This document shows positions 22,835 to 63,900 of a stretch of 64,000 bases of DNA, piece after piece. This DNA is from Bolinopsis microptera. Taxonomy: Eukaryota > Ctenophora > Tentaculata > Lobata > Bolinopsidae. Within the stretch, counting starts at the first letter, position 1. Each line of letters starts with the position of its first letter. The position numbers and the translations under genes are program-made. Location: positions 10,277,837-10,341,836 of the forward strand of contig NC_087080.1 of NCBI RefSeq assembly GCF_026151205.1, written 5' to 3'. The notes below the pieces were generated by a model. It searched no databases. It worked only from the letters and a program-made list of their open reading frames with translations, and was not told the DNA's origin.

Positions 22835-23029
22835 TCACAAATCTTCAGATATATTGGGTTGAATTGGGGGTGGTGGATAAAACGACTTATTTGAATTTTG
22901 ACTACGACTGATCAGCGGTTGTATTTTCTCCGAAATCAAACTTAGTTTGCCATCAAGTTTGGCGAAACTCGATGACCAAGATCTATTGGCCTTTACCTTT
23001 TCGTAGTCAAAACAAGTCATTGTATCCAA
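22835..23029 (-). CDS. Candidate terminal exon of an unassigned minus-strand gene (or of Notch)
   Basis: A 64-codon frame opens immediately after an atatag acceptor and ends at TGA 22835. It includes CFDYEKVKANRSW, an amphipathic FAKLDGKLSLISEKI stretch and a proline-rich end, YPPPPIQPNISEDL. An AATAAA lies about 145 bp beyond. It sits 1 kb downstream of the last Notch exon on the same strand, but none of the obvious Notch donors gives phase 0 into this frame; phase 1 would add only seven residues before a stop. A possible separate first exon lies at about 23631-23588 (METFERKLIELLYNN|gtacac), also out of phase. Real exon plausible, parent gene unknown. Confidence 0.4.
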   Translation of the reverse strand: MDTMTCFDYEKVKANRSWSSSFAKLDGKLSLISEKIQPLISRSQNSNKSFYPPPPIQPNISEDL

Positions 23030-23699
23030 CTATATTTAAAAGTTAAAAGAGAAAAGTCTGGCGATTGCAGGTTATACGATTGCCAACGATCTGATAAAAT
23101 ATTATAAAAACTGCCTCTACGACTGTAGTAATCAAAACGTTCCAAATAATTTTGCTGGGAATTAAATAAATTAAAATAATATTTGGTCGATTTAATTAGG
23201 TCCAGGTTATCAAATAGCTAGAGAGTTTCGAATCCACGTTTTCACGTATATATTTAATGTAGATTTTTTAATCTACCCACAACTCGCGAAATATCATAAC
23301 GGTAAAATTATACCAAAACTTGATCATTTAATATTAACCTGTTAACAGAAATAAAAGCACTGTGATTGTTAATGCTTCCTGCCTTAATTTGGGCATAAGA
23401 TTGTCTTGCCATTTAGGAGATAAATGGGGCAGGTATGAACTAGGCAGGTCGTAGAAGTAAGAGGTTTTAAAAGAAAGCGAGCGGTTCAGTGGACCCTCCA
23501 AATGCTTTCTTAATCAAGAACCATTTAATACATAAACACAAATACAGTAGAAATAAAAGCAAAACATCCCGGGAGATGTGTACCATTATTATATAGCAGT
23601 TCAATAAGTTTCCGTTCGAACGTTTCCATGACAACAGATGATTTAACGCGGTCTGCTCGCGCCGCGCACGCGACAGAGTATTAGAGAAATAAAGAAAGA

Positions 23700-23960
23700 T
23701 CGTCTTCAGTCTTTACATTTTAAGTGCACACACAGTTGCAATTGAACGATGTCACGCGTGCTGGCTAACGCGTGACCTACAAGTTTTATCTCTAGGACGA
23801 CCAACGTGGCGGGGTCGTCCTATTTGGTTACTAAGGGGATGTGTGGGACCAATCAGAGTTAGGCGGAGATGTGATCTGCCACGTTTCCTCTGGACTGTCG
23901 GGCGACGAGTGGTAGTCTAACTGATGAGAGGGATGGTGGGAGTACTGCCTGGGGAACGAT
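23700..23960. promoter_or_regulatory. Candidate promoter-like CpG-rich segment
   Basis: GC/CpG-richer than its neighbours, with two CACGCG/ACGCGT motifs (gtcacgcgtgctggctaacg), a palindrome aggacgacc...ggtcgtcct at about 23793-23820, and a CCAAT box (gaccaatcag) near 23848. It lies between the Notch 3' end and the minus-strand frame at 22.8 kb and could serve that frame. Weak evidence. Confidence 0.25.
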
Positions 23961-24047
23961 AAGAAATTAATTTAGTGATTAAGTAATTAAGTGATCACTT
24001 AATAGTGAACTTAGATAATTTTTTAAGTGTTTGAAGCGATTTGATCA

Positions 24048-50660
<26,613 letters not shown>

Positions 50661-51773
50661 ATTATCACGTGCACATTAAAAGGGGATTCTTCGAGCTACA
50701 GTGTGAACAAAACGTTATTTAAATTACAGTCCTCGGAATAACGTTGTGATATTAAGTAATTACGTGATAATCGGATCTTAATAATATCAAACCACGATAT
50801 TATTATAATGTGAAATCACAGCAAATGTAATTGGTAGATCACGATGGAGATCAGGAAAATCACGACGGGTTCAAGTCATCGAGGCAAACGGTGAGAGAAA
50901 ACAAAAGACAATACCACGATGCACAAGGTAATAGATTTACTATTAGAAACATCTCAGGTATAATTACTGTTCAACCTGGTTAAACAGTGCCCAAACTTGA
51001 CATTTTTGAGCGGTTAAACGCTCACAAAATTCACGTGTTATCTTTATAAAGGAGCAATATTCACGTGTTATATGTAATTGTCCTCGGATCTGGCAGACAG
51101 TTTAAGCTCGACCAGTAATAAGGCGATAGATGGAAAGCTGGAACACTAAGTGTTACATAAGGACTTATTGGGATTTGGGTGGGTAGCGAAATAAGTATTA
51201 TTTAACCAATCAAAAAGTAGGTTAAACGTCCATCACTGTAACCAATTGATCAAACAAGCCGGAAATTGAGATGAAAAAAAAAGTTTCTGCATGTAGGGAA
51301 TAAATATAAAAACTGACAGCAAAGTCTAAAACCTTGAGACGAAATCAGACATCTAAAATAGGCAGTAACTTACAGGCAACAAAACAGACAAAGAAGTGGT
51401 GTGCTCAGTGCTAGACAACTAATTTGAATCTAACTAATGCCACCACCTGACCAGCTCTCAAAGCACAAAATTACATAATCTGTTCTACATTACCGACCCC
51501 TGAAACATCAACTCTCGGCCCCACAGTTATAAACGTCACTACAAGCACACCACAAGCACACGTTCGCCAGCCCCGTATTCGGTACTCGGGCTCACAAAGG
51601 AAGAGAAAAACAGGGAGCGAGCCGGACTCATTAGAACACAAGGGAGATGGGAAGAAGCGCAAGAGAGCGAGAGCTAGAGCAACACTACCAGCATGGTCAT
51701 AGCCAGAGTGCCACTATACCTCCGTTCCCAAAACCACCTTGAGTAGCCACAAGGTGTCCTCACTCTCTCTCTT

Positions 51774-51812
<39 letters not shown>

Positions 51813-53800
51813 CTCGGTCCTCCATCTGCCCCAGTTCTCTTTTAGTCGTTACCGGGACTGTCTCTCAACGTGTTAGGACGTAAAAGCTCAGGAAGCATGG
51901 ACTCAAAGAGAAGAACCGCTACAGTGTCACTCACCTTGCCTGGTTATGCAATATCAAACTTACAGTAAATAGCAAGTTCAAATAGCACATTGCTGTCCAT
52001 TATTATTTACTATATTATATTTTACATATAATAATATTGTTTAAAAGTTGTTATAACCCCGAATGTTGTTGCAAGCTCTGTTATTTAGCAAGGAGTAGTA
52101 GACACTGTCTTGGGAAGGTTTTATGAGGATTGTTTTTACCGGTAACAGTGTATCAAATGTGCACGCAAACATGACAAGATTGGGATGTGTCAGCATCAGG
52201 GAGCGCTTGTATATATTTGATCATGATGTTTTTATCAAGGTGACCGCTGTTAAGGATGACCAAAGTTTGAGGTTAAATCAAACTGAGTGTCGTGGAATAA
52301 AGCGAATCATGCGTTTGTAATGGAATGTAACGTATCGTATCTAAAGTCTCGGAGTAGAGTACGAGATGTTTAAAAGAGATGAGAACGGGACCCGGCGTCT
52401 TGTGAAGGACTGGAGTGGCGTACTCTGAGTACGGACAATGATCATCATACACAAACCCTTACTGTGGAGACCAGACCATACAACCGTAACTAAACTAGAT
52501 ACTACATTAACCCAGGTTATGTGGTTTAGTTACTGTGTGAGCAGTCAAATCATTGAGCAGCTCCACAATGCCTAGACGTAATGACCACTTGGCTCAACTA
52601 GCACTGGCTGGAGAGTAGCAATATAGTACATTACACTCTACCACACCACACTGAACAATACCCCACCAAACCCCACTAAACCCCACCACACCAGAATTAC
52701 AGTAAAACAAGTGAAGACACCAAACAGACAGACTAGGAGTCTAGGGGAGAGTTTTAACTGAAACACATTCCCCATCACACACCTCACAGAGAGTAATACG
52801 TGTGTTCAAATAATACATATGTTAATCAGGTAATCAAATATTCAGTACAAAGGGCATTCATCTACTTTAAAAACAAGCTAGCGATCATCAAAGTCACGTG
52901 ACAATTTCCACAATTCATCAGAGCAGGACGAGCCGAATAATTGACCTATCACCGGCGACAGCGCTGAAGATTGACCAATCAGCGTTGGGAAAGCTGACGA
53001 GAGGGACTTGGCGGGACGGTTAGCAAGCGTATAATAGTAAGTAAGCAAACACAGGACTTGTTAAAGCTTTATAAGGTGATGTCACCAAATGCCACCGGAT
53101 AGGCGGTGTAATGACAAAAAGTGCACACAATGTTATGCTTAGAAGGGTTGGCGTGGGAATCAATTATAGTCCATTCATTGTATAATGGAAGGAAAAATGT
53201 TCCGAAGGATGGGCTTCAATATTCGACAAAAGCAAGAAAAGAAGGGCCAATTGAGACACGAGGAGAAGTTAAGCAGATGATTCATGCTGTCTATTTATAT
53301 CCGATCAAATGTTTTGAAATTGATAACCACACTTCAGGGTCACGTGATGAGACAAGGCTGTTGTTATTGGACACGAGCTCGTCACGTGACGGGCACGCCT
53401 CTCAGATGCTCTAGTTTGATATTGGACACCGAGTTGTTTGCAAAAAGAATCTGAGAAACTGTAATGGGGAGCTAGGTAGGGGGGCTAGTAGGGCCGGGGC
53501 AGGTGGGCATTTGTTTATTGTTTGACCCAGTGTCGGCTGTTTACTCAGAACATAATGTCTGCGAAGATCTTCGTTTGGAGTTAAAAACTTTAGGTAAATC
53601 ATAACAACCTCCCAATTGACATGCTGAAACGTAAAAGAAGTCGGGCGTATCAAGAACAAATGGGCCGAGAATTGATGAGCACTGGAAACTTGTTCACGGA
53701 CTTGAAACTGAAGATAAGCGAGCAGAGGTCGAATAGTACAGCTCATCTGAGAACTAAAAAGTAGCACAACAAAGAGAAACCAGAACAGCTCTCACTCTCC
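50661..53800. promoter_or_regulatory. Presumed Notch promoter and 5' flank
   Basis: A CACGTG lies at 50666-50671, only 6 bp in front of the Notch ATG. Further CACGTG sites are at about 51032, 51059, 52893, 53340 and 53384, and a canonical CSL site CGTGGGAA is at 53152-53159. A CT microsatellite sits at 51771-51810. No TATA box or exon identified; the transcription start is unknown. Confidence 0.35.
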
Positions 53801-54812
53801 ACTCGTCTAACTCAACCTCGTGGGATCCTGGAGTGGAACTTTCTGCAAACACTTATCGCACGTTACTTATCAGTTGTTGCAAACAGTTTAACTGGACTAA
53901 TAGGATAGAGAGAGGGGGATGACCTAGAGGGTTGACCGGGAACGGGGGCGAGATGAGCCCTTGTAAACCCACTTAGACACCATGGGAACACTCTAATTAC
54001 CACGAGGGTGTGAGGATATTGATCCTGTTAGACGGTTATAGCTGATAAACGAGGGCTCGATTGTTGGATTCCTAAGTTTTTAAGTGAAGGTATGTGAACT
54101 TATTAATTTAAGTGAAGGTATGTGAACTTAATTACAGTGCACCATCTTATGATGAGTCAATTATTGGTCTTGATAGGTGTCAGTGATTGCATGTTGATTG
54201 GTAAGCAAGTTATTTAAACACAAAGACCAGTGGGATGGTGATAAAACTGTAAAGGGAAGAACCATTGAATGTTTTAAATTGTACTGCGATGATTTTCATT
54301 ATAAGGAGTAAATTGCAAAGTGGACAGAATGACAAAGATGGAATTTAGGCAATAACTTAATCATCGATAATTATAAAATGAGTCGCATGTGACAGCGCTT
54401 ATGAAATTACTCTCCTAAATAACAAATCATTGCTCTGTCCGCGTCATATCAACGCCTAATCTGGTAAATGTCCCGGTTGAAATGGTAATTATAACAACAA
54501 TACTTGGTTTCAAGATATAAAGGTGCACCAGTCACCACTACACACTTCCTTAATAACATATCACGAAAGTTGATTAGCCAATTTCGAGAAATTCGAGAAA
54601 ACTGTCAAGAAATGCGATAAATGAGAGGGTAAGTGTGGGGTGACGTCATCTTGTCAATCTCTGACGTAATGTGAACCTGGAAGTAGATCTGAAGACATTC
54701 AGAGAGCATGCCTGCACTGCAAGATTAACCAGGAAATGAAAGAAACATACGGACTGATAGACCAGGCTAACCGGCATGCGATAGAAAATACTCGACACAA
54801 TGAACGTCTAGC

Positions 54813-54862
54813 AGTGCGGTATAAGTGCGGTATAAGTGCGGTATAAGTGCGGTATAAGCGCG
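54813..54862. repeat. 11-bp tandem repeat
   Basis: Four copies of agtgcggtata followed by a degenerate fifth (agcgcggtg). Confidence 0.9.
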
Positions 54863-57800
54863 GTGTACCTATTTTCATACCTCCTGAGAATGCACGATGC
54901 AGCTGTTTGAAGTTTTCCCGCAGGGTGACTACTGACTACTGATTGGTTGTAATATAAAAAGCTACCATTAAATCCCTGCAATCACGAATGTTGAAGATGC
55001 GACTTCCAATACCAAGTAGTTATATAATAGCGACAGATTTCAGAGGTTTTCTACGTAGTGGAAGGGCGGAACGGATTATAATGGACGTGATGAATATCCA
55101 GGAGGATTTGTGTAGGAATGGCATTTAATTAAATTGTGGTGTTTTAGGGCCAATTTAAAGTTTGGTACTAGACTGTTCCAGTCTACAGAATATATGAAGA
55201 TATGAGTAAAGAGGCCAGGGAGTGTCTTGATAAATAGTTGTAGCTGGCTAAGTACCACGTGGGTTGGTTTAAAGCGAATATTTAATGGGGTATTAAACCG
55301 GGTAATTTATATATAAAATAAACGTTTAACAGAGTAATTTATATAAATCCGAGAGAAGCAGCAGACGAAAAGCTCACGTATTTAAGTGGGAGACAAAATC
55401 AAGTTAATAATTTAAACTCGAGAAATCCTTTAGGTTAGGTACTGATTAACTATAAAACTACTGGAACTTGAGACAGCTGCCTGCCCAAGATGCCACCTGG
55501 AGAGTTTTGAGCAACAGAACTGAGCTGAACAATAATAAACTGATAAAACACGGCTAGACTGAGTCTAAGTAGCAGGGACCCTCCCACTGTTATTATAAAC
55601 ACTCCTCCAATCCAGTGCTAGTACACTCCTACACACACACCCACCCCCTCCCCCGTACAGTCAACCAGCAGCACATTCCGCCACAATTCAAAACAAATCC
55701 CGCATGAGTTCCCCGCATATTCCGCATATATTCGCATATATTCCGCACGAGTGCAGCGCACACTGTTCCGAGTGTCCAGATGAAGTGAGGGTGACGCATC
55801 AAGCAACAGACAAGAGACGACTACACACGATTATCTATCATCGTGTGTAACAACCGTGCACAGCAAACAAACATAGAGAATCCGTGGGGGAGTGACTACT
55901 GACTGAGCTCAATCTACCTCTCCCTCTCTCTCTTTCTCTTATCCTCTGGAATTTTAGTGATGTAAAGCACGTCGTGTATAGGCTTATATCTAGGGTTCGA
56001 GAAGTTTTTGTGATATTTAAACTGTAGAGCTATTTTTGGGTTACATTTCAAAGGTGCGAATTTTCAGAGATAATAATCAGTTTTTTGGACAGATGGTATA
56101 AAAATAGAATTTCGTCTGGGTTTCGAGGAGTAAACGGTCGGTAAAAAACGTGAATCCAAAATGGAAAGGTAAACATAATATGATTCTTTATGGTTGTGGT
56201 AAGCATAAAAAGCAGTAAAACGGGTTATGTTACTGGATTAAATAATATGTATTATCTAATGTACAAGCATAATGATAGTCATACCATCATGATTAACGTC
56301 GCCTAACGGTAAAATAGAAGTATAAGGTCCGACCAGACGGAAGAAAGAGAAATTAAAACATATGGTGTCACGTACAACCGTGTCATGTCACTCAAAAACG
56401 TCGCACAACGTCGCACAACGTCATAACACGTGCCGATAGGTAATGATAGCGACTGTCAAACCAGATAGAAGAAAGCAGAACGAAACACACATAAGCTACA
56501 AACGTCCAACTTCATATATATAATATATATATATTCAGGATATCATTATTTAATGTAATCGGTCTGATCACGTCTAACTGTACAAGTGATTGGATACACC
56601 AGCGTCTAACTACACTACGCTCAATGTAATTAACGTAATTAGCATAAGTAACGTTAGTACCACGTTCAATTGCAATGATGCATCCGACATCTTTGGCTGG
56701 CTAATTGGGAGGCCGTTAGAGAGACCGACTTCCTTGAGCTGAAACCTCAATACTTCTGGTAGTAGTTTCTCAGGGTACTTTTATTGCTATCGAAGCATTA
56801 CTATTGGCAACATAGCTCAACTATCATTATCTGCGACCGCATGGCTCGAGAAATTATATTCGTTCCTCATTAAATACAACGATAATAATATTCTTAATAT
56901 TGGCTGATAGCTATTATTACAGATCCGATGGTTCGAGGCCGTGTAACTTCAGCACTATTAATTTTAAATTACCGTGGATTGTATACGAGTGTGGCGGTTT
57001 ACAGAGATCAGCTCTTAGATACAACCCTTTTTGGTGATAAGGACCAAATATGTAAAGCTAGTCGCTAAAGCTCACTCAATGATGAGGCGTCAATACCGAA
57101 TATTATTTAGCGGAGATGTTCGTTAAATATTTAGTCGACTGCGTGAATATAAAGGCTATAAAGTAAAATATTGATTTAAGCAGCGAGGAAGTTACTTGAC
57201 TTAATGTAACCTATTATAGCAAGTCTCGACATGGTATTTATTTTACTGGAGCATAGTACAATAGATTATAATATGGGTTATACAGAATGACCTAACAAGT
57301 TATTTATAATCCATACTCTACTATCAAAACTTCTCCACCACAACTTCATTACCTCATCCTCTCCTATCACCTATCTACTATCCACCACGTGATCCGCTAT
57401 CTGTCACGTGATCCACTATCTGTTACTCGACCTTAACAAGAACTATCTACTACCAGCCACTATTGTAACACAGTCCAATTACAACATAGCACTTGGCTGA
57501 CTTTACAGCTAGCCTGACTAAAGTATGCCAGTTAACAGCCAATAACCGGTGGCAATTAACCGGACAATCGTCCAGCATAGTGCTCTAGACTGCACTGTAG
57601 CTGTTAGTACGACTACTACCCGATATATCACCCCGGTAATGAGCGTGAAGCGTATCGTCATTGGCGGGAATCAGTACAGGTATTGACAATCTGCCATTGA
57701 GAGAGCGCTGCAAGGATCTGTTATCAGGAGCGTATTAAGGAGCGTAATAAATAACTGTTAGACCGTGGGATTGAAACTTTAGTAGCTCGCTTGGTGCAGG

Positions 57801-60800
57801 AGTGTTATATTGATGAAGGAGTGTTAGTGGACAGACGACAAGTCGACCATACAGGGCCGGGTATTCATGTATCACGGATATTATTATTTCTATCGGCACA
57901 AGTTGATGATACAGACGGCTAGGTTGCATTTATACGGAGTTATTTGCTGGTTATATCCTATGATAATCCTGGTATTACATCCTGGTAGGAGCATAATATT
58001 ATCAGGGCGGGATTATGTCACGTGGTAGCAGATCTATTAGTGAATAGGAGACACTGAACATTAGAGGTATGGTAAATATGTTTTATTAAGTTCTTGTTCT
58101 TGGTAGGAGCAACTGATCATAATCTAAAATGAAGTTTTATAAAATTTCTAAATTTCATTAAATATTGCACCATATTTAGTTTCTCCATCTATACCTTGGA
58201 GAGCATCAGATGTCAGCTTAAAAACCTTGACAATAACACCAAATAAGTCCTTTAACACCAGCTGATCGACATCTCCACCCAAATATTTAACTACATTATT
58301 TTAATTAAATATAAAATGTAAAAATCTTCTTGGTTGTTCTTGACATGAGACAAAATTCGAATTGGATCTTACAAATATCGTTAATCCGGTAGCCAGAAAG
58401 ATTAATTTTTATCAGACATGTTTAAAAGGATGTTTAGAGAACCCAGATAAGATGTCAGAACCTTTAATACTGGACGAGAATTGCTCGCACTGCACTCGAG
58501 AGATTCGTATCATTCATATCATTAAACAAGCCTGTCTCTCAGCTGTAAAGCGTGACATTTGAACCAGAAAATGTGACGGATTGTTGGATTGATCCGGGTA
58601 TTTAGCCGAGTCTGCAACAACTAGAGGATTCCTTCCTTGCGCACAATTACTCTCCTTAATGAACACTGTAAAACATGGAAAACTCTCCAGCCAATCACAA
58701 TCCCGGGATTGTGACACGTGTTGTGGTGTCAGGATGATGATTGGTTGTCATGGTGATCACGGGGACCATGGTGTGCAGTTGTTTTGTCTGCAACTGTTAA
58801 TGTCTAGTCTACGTGATACAGCGCTGAAATTTCAACTAGCTAAGACTAAATATTCGGCATACCCAAATAAACTGTTGTATAATTCCATGAATCAAACTTG
58901 TATTTCAAAGTTATCTAGCCTAGCTCTAGGTTTCATGAAATTTGAATATGTCTCATTAACACGAACAAAGACGAAGGGTGTATCCTTTACAGAAATTGAG
59001 GGAAATTGAGGGAAATTAAAAGCAATAATGGGCAATTTCAGACCTTTTCAAAACGCAACGTCAATGTGATGCAAGAAATACCAACCTGGTATAAAGATCT
59101 TAGTAAACCATATTTGAGTTGATTGATCCTGAGCGTCAGTAACTATTTAAATTTAATGAGGGTGAAGTAGTTGATACCGCGCTGCAGCAACATCAAATAA
59201 ATATGCAGCGAGATTCGCTGTTTCAAACCGTTTATTTTAACGACCCAAATCGCCGTTTAGTGCACCGCGACCGCTGCAGCCAAATTAATATTATACGTCT
59301 GAAGTCCGGGGTCTCGTCCAGGGAGAAGTTCTTGATTGGGGAGTTCATTAGAAGTTGAACAGTGTTCGACTACTTACAATTTAGTGAGTAACATGCAGCA
59401 TGAAGCTGACCAAGACAATAATATGTGAGTAGAATAGGAGAGTAGAATAGGTTGTTACTTCTGGAATTGCAGAATGTCTACTATACAGGTATTTCGGTTG
59501 GAATGATAGGAATTACGTGCAACGGATGAGTGGAATGATTGAAAGCAGGCTCAGTAATTTTGTAAAACTAAAGAATGAACGAAATAATTAGCTGCGACAT
59601 ACGTTACATTGTAACGGGTTGGGTGAACGGAATAATTGAATGCAACTGTATACGTAACACTGTAACGGATGAAAAGAATGAATTAATAATGTCTGCACCC
59701 GAACAAGTCCCCTGCATCGCTCAGCCACCAGCGAGTGTGAGAAAAAACTCCTACATCACACATCTGTCATGTATCTTGATATTATTCACTATACCTCATC
59801 ATGTTTTGATATAAACGAATTTATTGATATGTTGAAAGTGATTGACTGCTCTCCAAGTATGTTGTGCAAGTCCCCTGCCAAGATCTGGTTTTTTCCCCTG
59901 AAAACCAATCAGAATGCAGCTGTAACACCACGTGACCCCGCGCAACCAATCAGGCTGCAGGTGCGGTGCCTCGTGACCCGACTATATGCTACTCCAGTGG
60001 ATACAGACTTTTAAAAACCTCAGGCCCCGGGGTATCTCCGGAGAATGTTTTCTCACGGAGACCGGCCAATCAGGAGGTAAACCTGACTAATCAACCACTC
60101 AGAGAGCAGTATCAGCCCACGTGACAGCAAGATCAGCCAATCAAGGTGGAGAGATTTCCTGAAATCAATCAAGGTAATTGAAGGTGATGTTTGCATGGTG
60201 TGTGTCTCCCGTATAGGGGGCCCCGGACGGATTGTACACAGAACACTGTACTAAAGTTATTAGCAGTATATCATCATGTACATCAGCCGCTCCAAATTCT
60301 TCCCCTTTTTATCACATTTTGCAGAGAACCCATGCTTACAGGAGTGCACGCAACATTTAATGCCACCTTCTCCATATTTTCAGAGTTGATGAAGTAATGA
60401 TACCGCTTTGTGAGCAACCGAGCGCTGTGTCACATCATTGACCAGCCAACACAGTGCAATAAAGCGCTAAACTCTGGCCCGTGCTAGGAGAAATGCGGTA
60501 CATTAAAAACTGCGTAATTGGATGTCATTGTTTCGACCATCATTTTGTCGGCCGCAATGGAAGGATAATAATAGAGCCCAATTTACTGATATCAACACGG
60601 TCCTGATTCTTGACAAAGCCCGGTTTAATCCATCCAGCTCTGTCTCTCTTTGCACACTGGTCACGTGCACTGCGCACAGGAAGTCCAGTGCGGATCTGCC
60701 GTTATTAGACTACGTAAGCGACTAAAATATAACCTGGAAAACAAATGGCTCAATCTTATCAGTGGTATCTGTTAGGAATTTTAACTTATTTATTAATGTG

Positions 60801-60862
60801 GTGTCTCAGTAAATGTCCTGGTCAGCAGAGTGTGAGAAGTGGAAACTTGTGTCCGGTTTCAA

Positions 60863-60917
60863 AACTTAATAATTAACTTGAAACTTAATAATTAACTTGA
60901 AACTTAATAATTAACTT
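60863..60917. repeat. 19-bp tandem repeat, three copies
   Basis: Three successive copies of aacttaataattaacttga. Confidence 0.9.
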
Positions 60918-63900
60918 AGAAATACTCTTCACTAAATACTGTAATTTAGCAGCTGCTTACTCAAAAATTAGCATCAGATTCATCAAAAATTATACGTACT
61001 CATTTATATTTTATTATATATTAAGGAATAAACAGATGTGTAGCTCAAAATACGGGACGGTGATCGAATTGTTACAATGTATGTCTCTAATCAAGGCTAG
61101 ACTGGTTTAAAAATAAGCACAAATAATAGACGAGCTTGTTAGAACAAAGACCACCTTTAAATGTTAGCCACGAAAATCACTCCCTTCACCACAGTTTCCT
61201 GTGTACAAAAGCAGACAAATACACCAACAAATACAATGATGCAAAATAACAGCACGTACCATGAGATAAAACTAAATACGTTCTGTAAGATAATTTGGAG
61301 ATCAGTGCAACAAAAAAGGAAAGAGGCACGGCGATAATACGACAAGCCGGCTAAATAATAATTAGCTTGATCTACTGGGACTGAAGTGTGAAAACATACC
61401 TTGTTAACAGCAATCACAAATATGCACACCTAACAAGATATAATGTATACAATCTGATCTTCTGGTTGAGTGTGTGTTCTGTGGGTAGTTTCAGGATATA
61501 AAGCGCACACATCTTATATATTATATGATATATAGTAAAACAGAAGTGAAAAACGTGATAACACGGTCGCTTAGCCACGTGATGCTGCCGGGCACTGAGA
61601 TGGGATGTGTACAATTTTTTAATATAATAAATCGGTTGTGTTAGTAATTCAAGTGTACATATTTCTTACTCTAAATCTAGAAATTCAAGTATACATTTCT
61701 TACTCTAAATCTACCTTCGGGGGAACTGCCACAGTCATTGGAATTAGGGAATTTAGGAAGAGTTTCTTACGTCATCATTCACACCTACCATTGCTTAATT
61801 TAAAATATTAACATATTCAAATATGTGATAATTTTTCAAATGAGTGTTCGGCAGGATTTCAGGAAGTGTGGCCCGTAGATTCGTAACTTGTGTTGGATTT
61901 GGGGTGGCAGGCAGGAAAACGCAAGCAAGATTGGATTTGGCAGTCTTACAATTTCAAGATAACTAGAGATAACGTGATTAAACGGTCAGGAGCCTAAATT
62001 TGGAGAAGGAATTTCCGCGAGGTAAGACCGCGTTTAAAATCTAACAAGTCGCAAGTTTAACGCTGTTGTGTTAGCAGTGTTCCATCCGCATTTAATAGTA
62101 TAAATTTATCTTCTCCTGTTTAATTTAAAATGTATTATTTTCGGAAACCATTTTGCACCTGGTTATGGTTATGGAAATACCATCCAGGTAGAATAACCCA
62201 TAAAGTATGTGTTATGGACTAAGTTATTGTAGAATTTCGATCAAATCTGAAATAAATAATTTCGGCAAATATTCTGTAAATTCTGAAGTTCTGATATAAA
62301 GAGCCAGACATAAATACATAGGGAGACACTGATCTTAAATACAATTATGGAGCACCAGCTACAGTTTCTGAGTTCAGGTAAATGCGGCGAGCCATTTTAC
62401 CCCGTTTTACCAAATATGATCATAAACCAGAATCTTAAAATAGAGCACATTCTCTCCACGCTTTCTTTTAAAGTTTTAATACTTTCAACGCTACTAGATA
62501 TGTAACAAATAATTTGAGATCATTATGAATACGATGTCGTTACATTTAAACGTAGAACAATTATTCCTTATCCTGATAAGAGCCTTTTTCTTGTCGCAAT
62601 AAACGGGAAAACTACAAATTTTGCCCGGAAACATTACGCTTCCTCTTTATCAACTCAGCCAGCAGTGAAAGGGAATGAAACAACGGAGAAACACCAAGTG
62701 TTAATAATGAGGACTACATTTGGCACTGAAGTTACACACCAACAACTCAACTCAAAACATTCTTACGAATTATCACAAATAAACCAGATGCAGAACTTTA
62801 ATTGCCGGGCAGGTCAAACCTGAGAAAAAAGGTGAGAGTACGAAATGAATGGAGAGAGGGACACGGGACTGCAACATATTTTCCCACTAGTCCGGCTCCG
62901 ACCCCGGACGATAAGGGATCTGTCATTGGCTAACAGGAAGTCACGTGACCAGAACACCAGTGCTAATTAAACCGGGAACCCCTTGAAGAGATGTGAATTA
63001 TAACCCGAAATACCATCATGATCTCCACTCGCACAGTACAGAGTAGCCTGGGATCGGGAGACAACCTGGAGCACACACGGCGGCTAGCCTGTCAACAGGG
63101 AACCCAACATCACGTGATGTGGAACACGTGATCCCGCTCCAGGAAATCCATTGATCAGCCGGGGACTGGGGGGAAAAACTCCGATTCTTGGTGTTGCACC
63201 GTGTCAGCTGTGTTACATCACACATTACCACCGTGGGGATCCAGCTCTCTCTCTCCCTCTTTCTCTCCAACTTCCCAGAATTGTTAGCAGAAGAGATAAA
63301 GCTACCTTATCTCCCTCTATTTTCTCACAGGTATTACCACTTATTGAAATCTCATTAGGGGCATTTGTGAGAGCGGAATCAGGGATGAAGTGGAGTCTGC
63401 ATGGCCTCCCCACCTGTCTGCACCCTATCAAGTACTTTGTAACCAACAGGATCAATCATGTCATTTGCTCGGTCAGGCTGTTTTTGCAAAGCTTATTAAC
63501 ACAAAAACGGCCTGGTTGCAGGATCTTTTGCAGAATAAGTAAGTTGAGAATACAGAAGGAACTAAAAGGCAGAATCTTACATTTGATGGAAATTGCAGTA
63601 AGCAGAAAAACATTCTCGCTTTACTTTTTCTGCCTAAATATTTAAATTTAGTAGCTGTCCTGGTAAGGTTGCACACGTGTGGTGCACGTGTGGTGTGGTG
63701 CACATGTAGTGTGCTATATTTGGAGCGTATGGCAGGGCTCCAAGCCCTGAGCTGGGGTTGGGAGGGCGGGTGTAGTGGCACTACTACACCAGCACTGTAG
63801 TGCGGACACTGCTAGGAAAATGGTCTTCCTGGCGAGGAATCCTCCAAACTGTAGCCGACGCTGCTTGGTGTGTTCCCTCACCCCTCACGTGTGTGTGTGT

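Noticed and set aside
53121-53414. 97-codon plus-strand frame upstream of Notch
   Set aside because: No splice context, domain or biased composition; the length is expected by chance.
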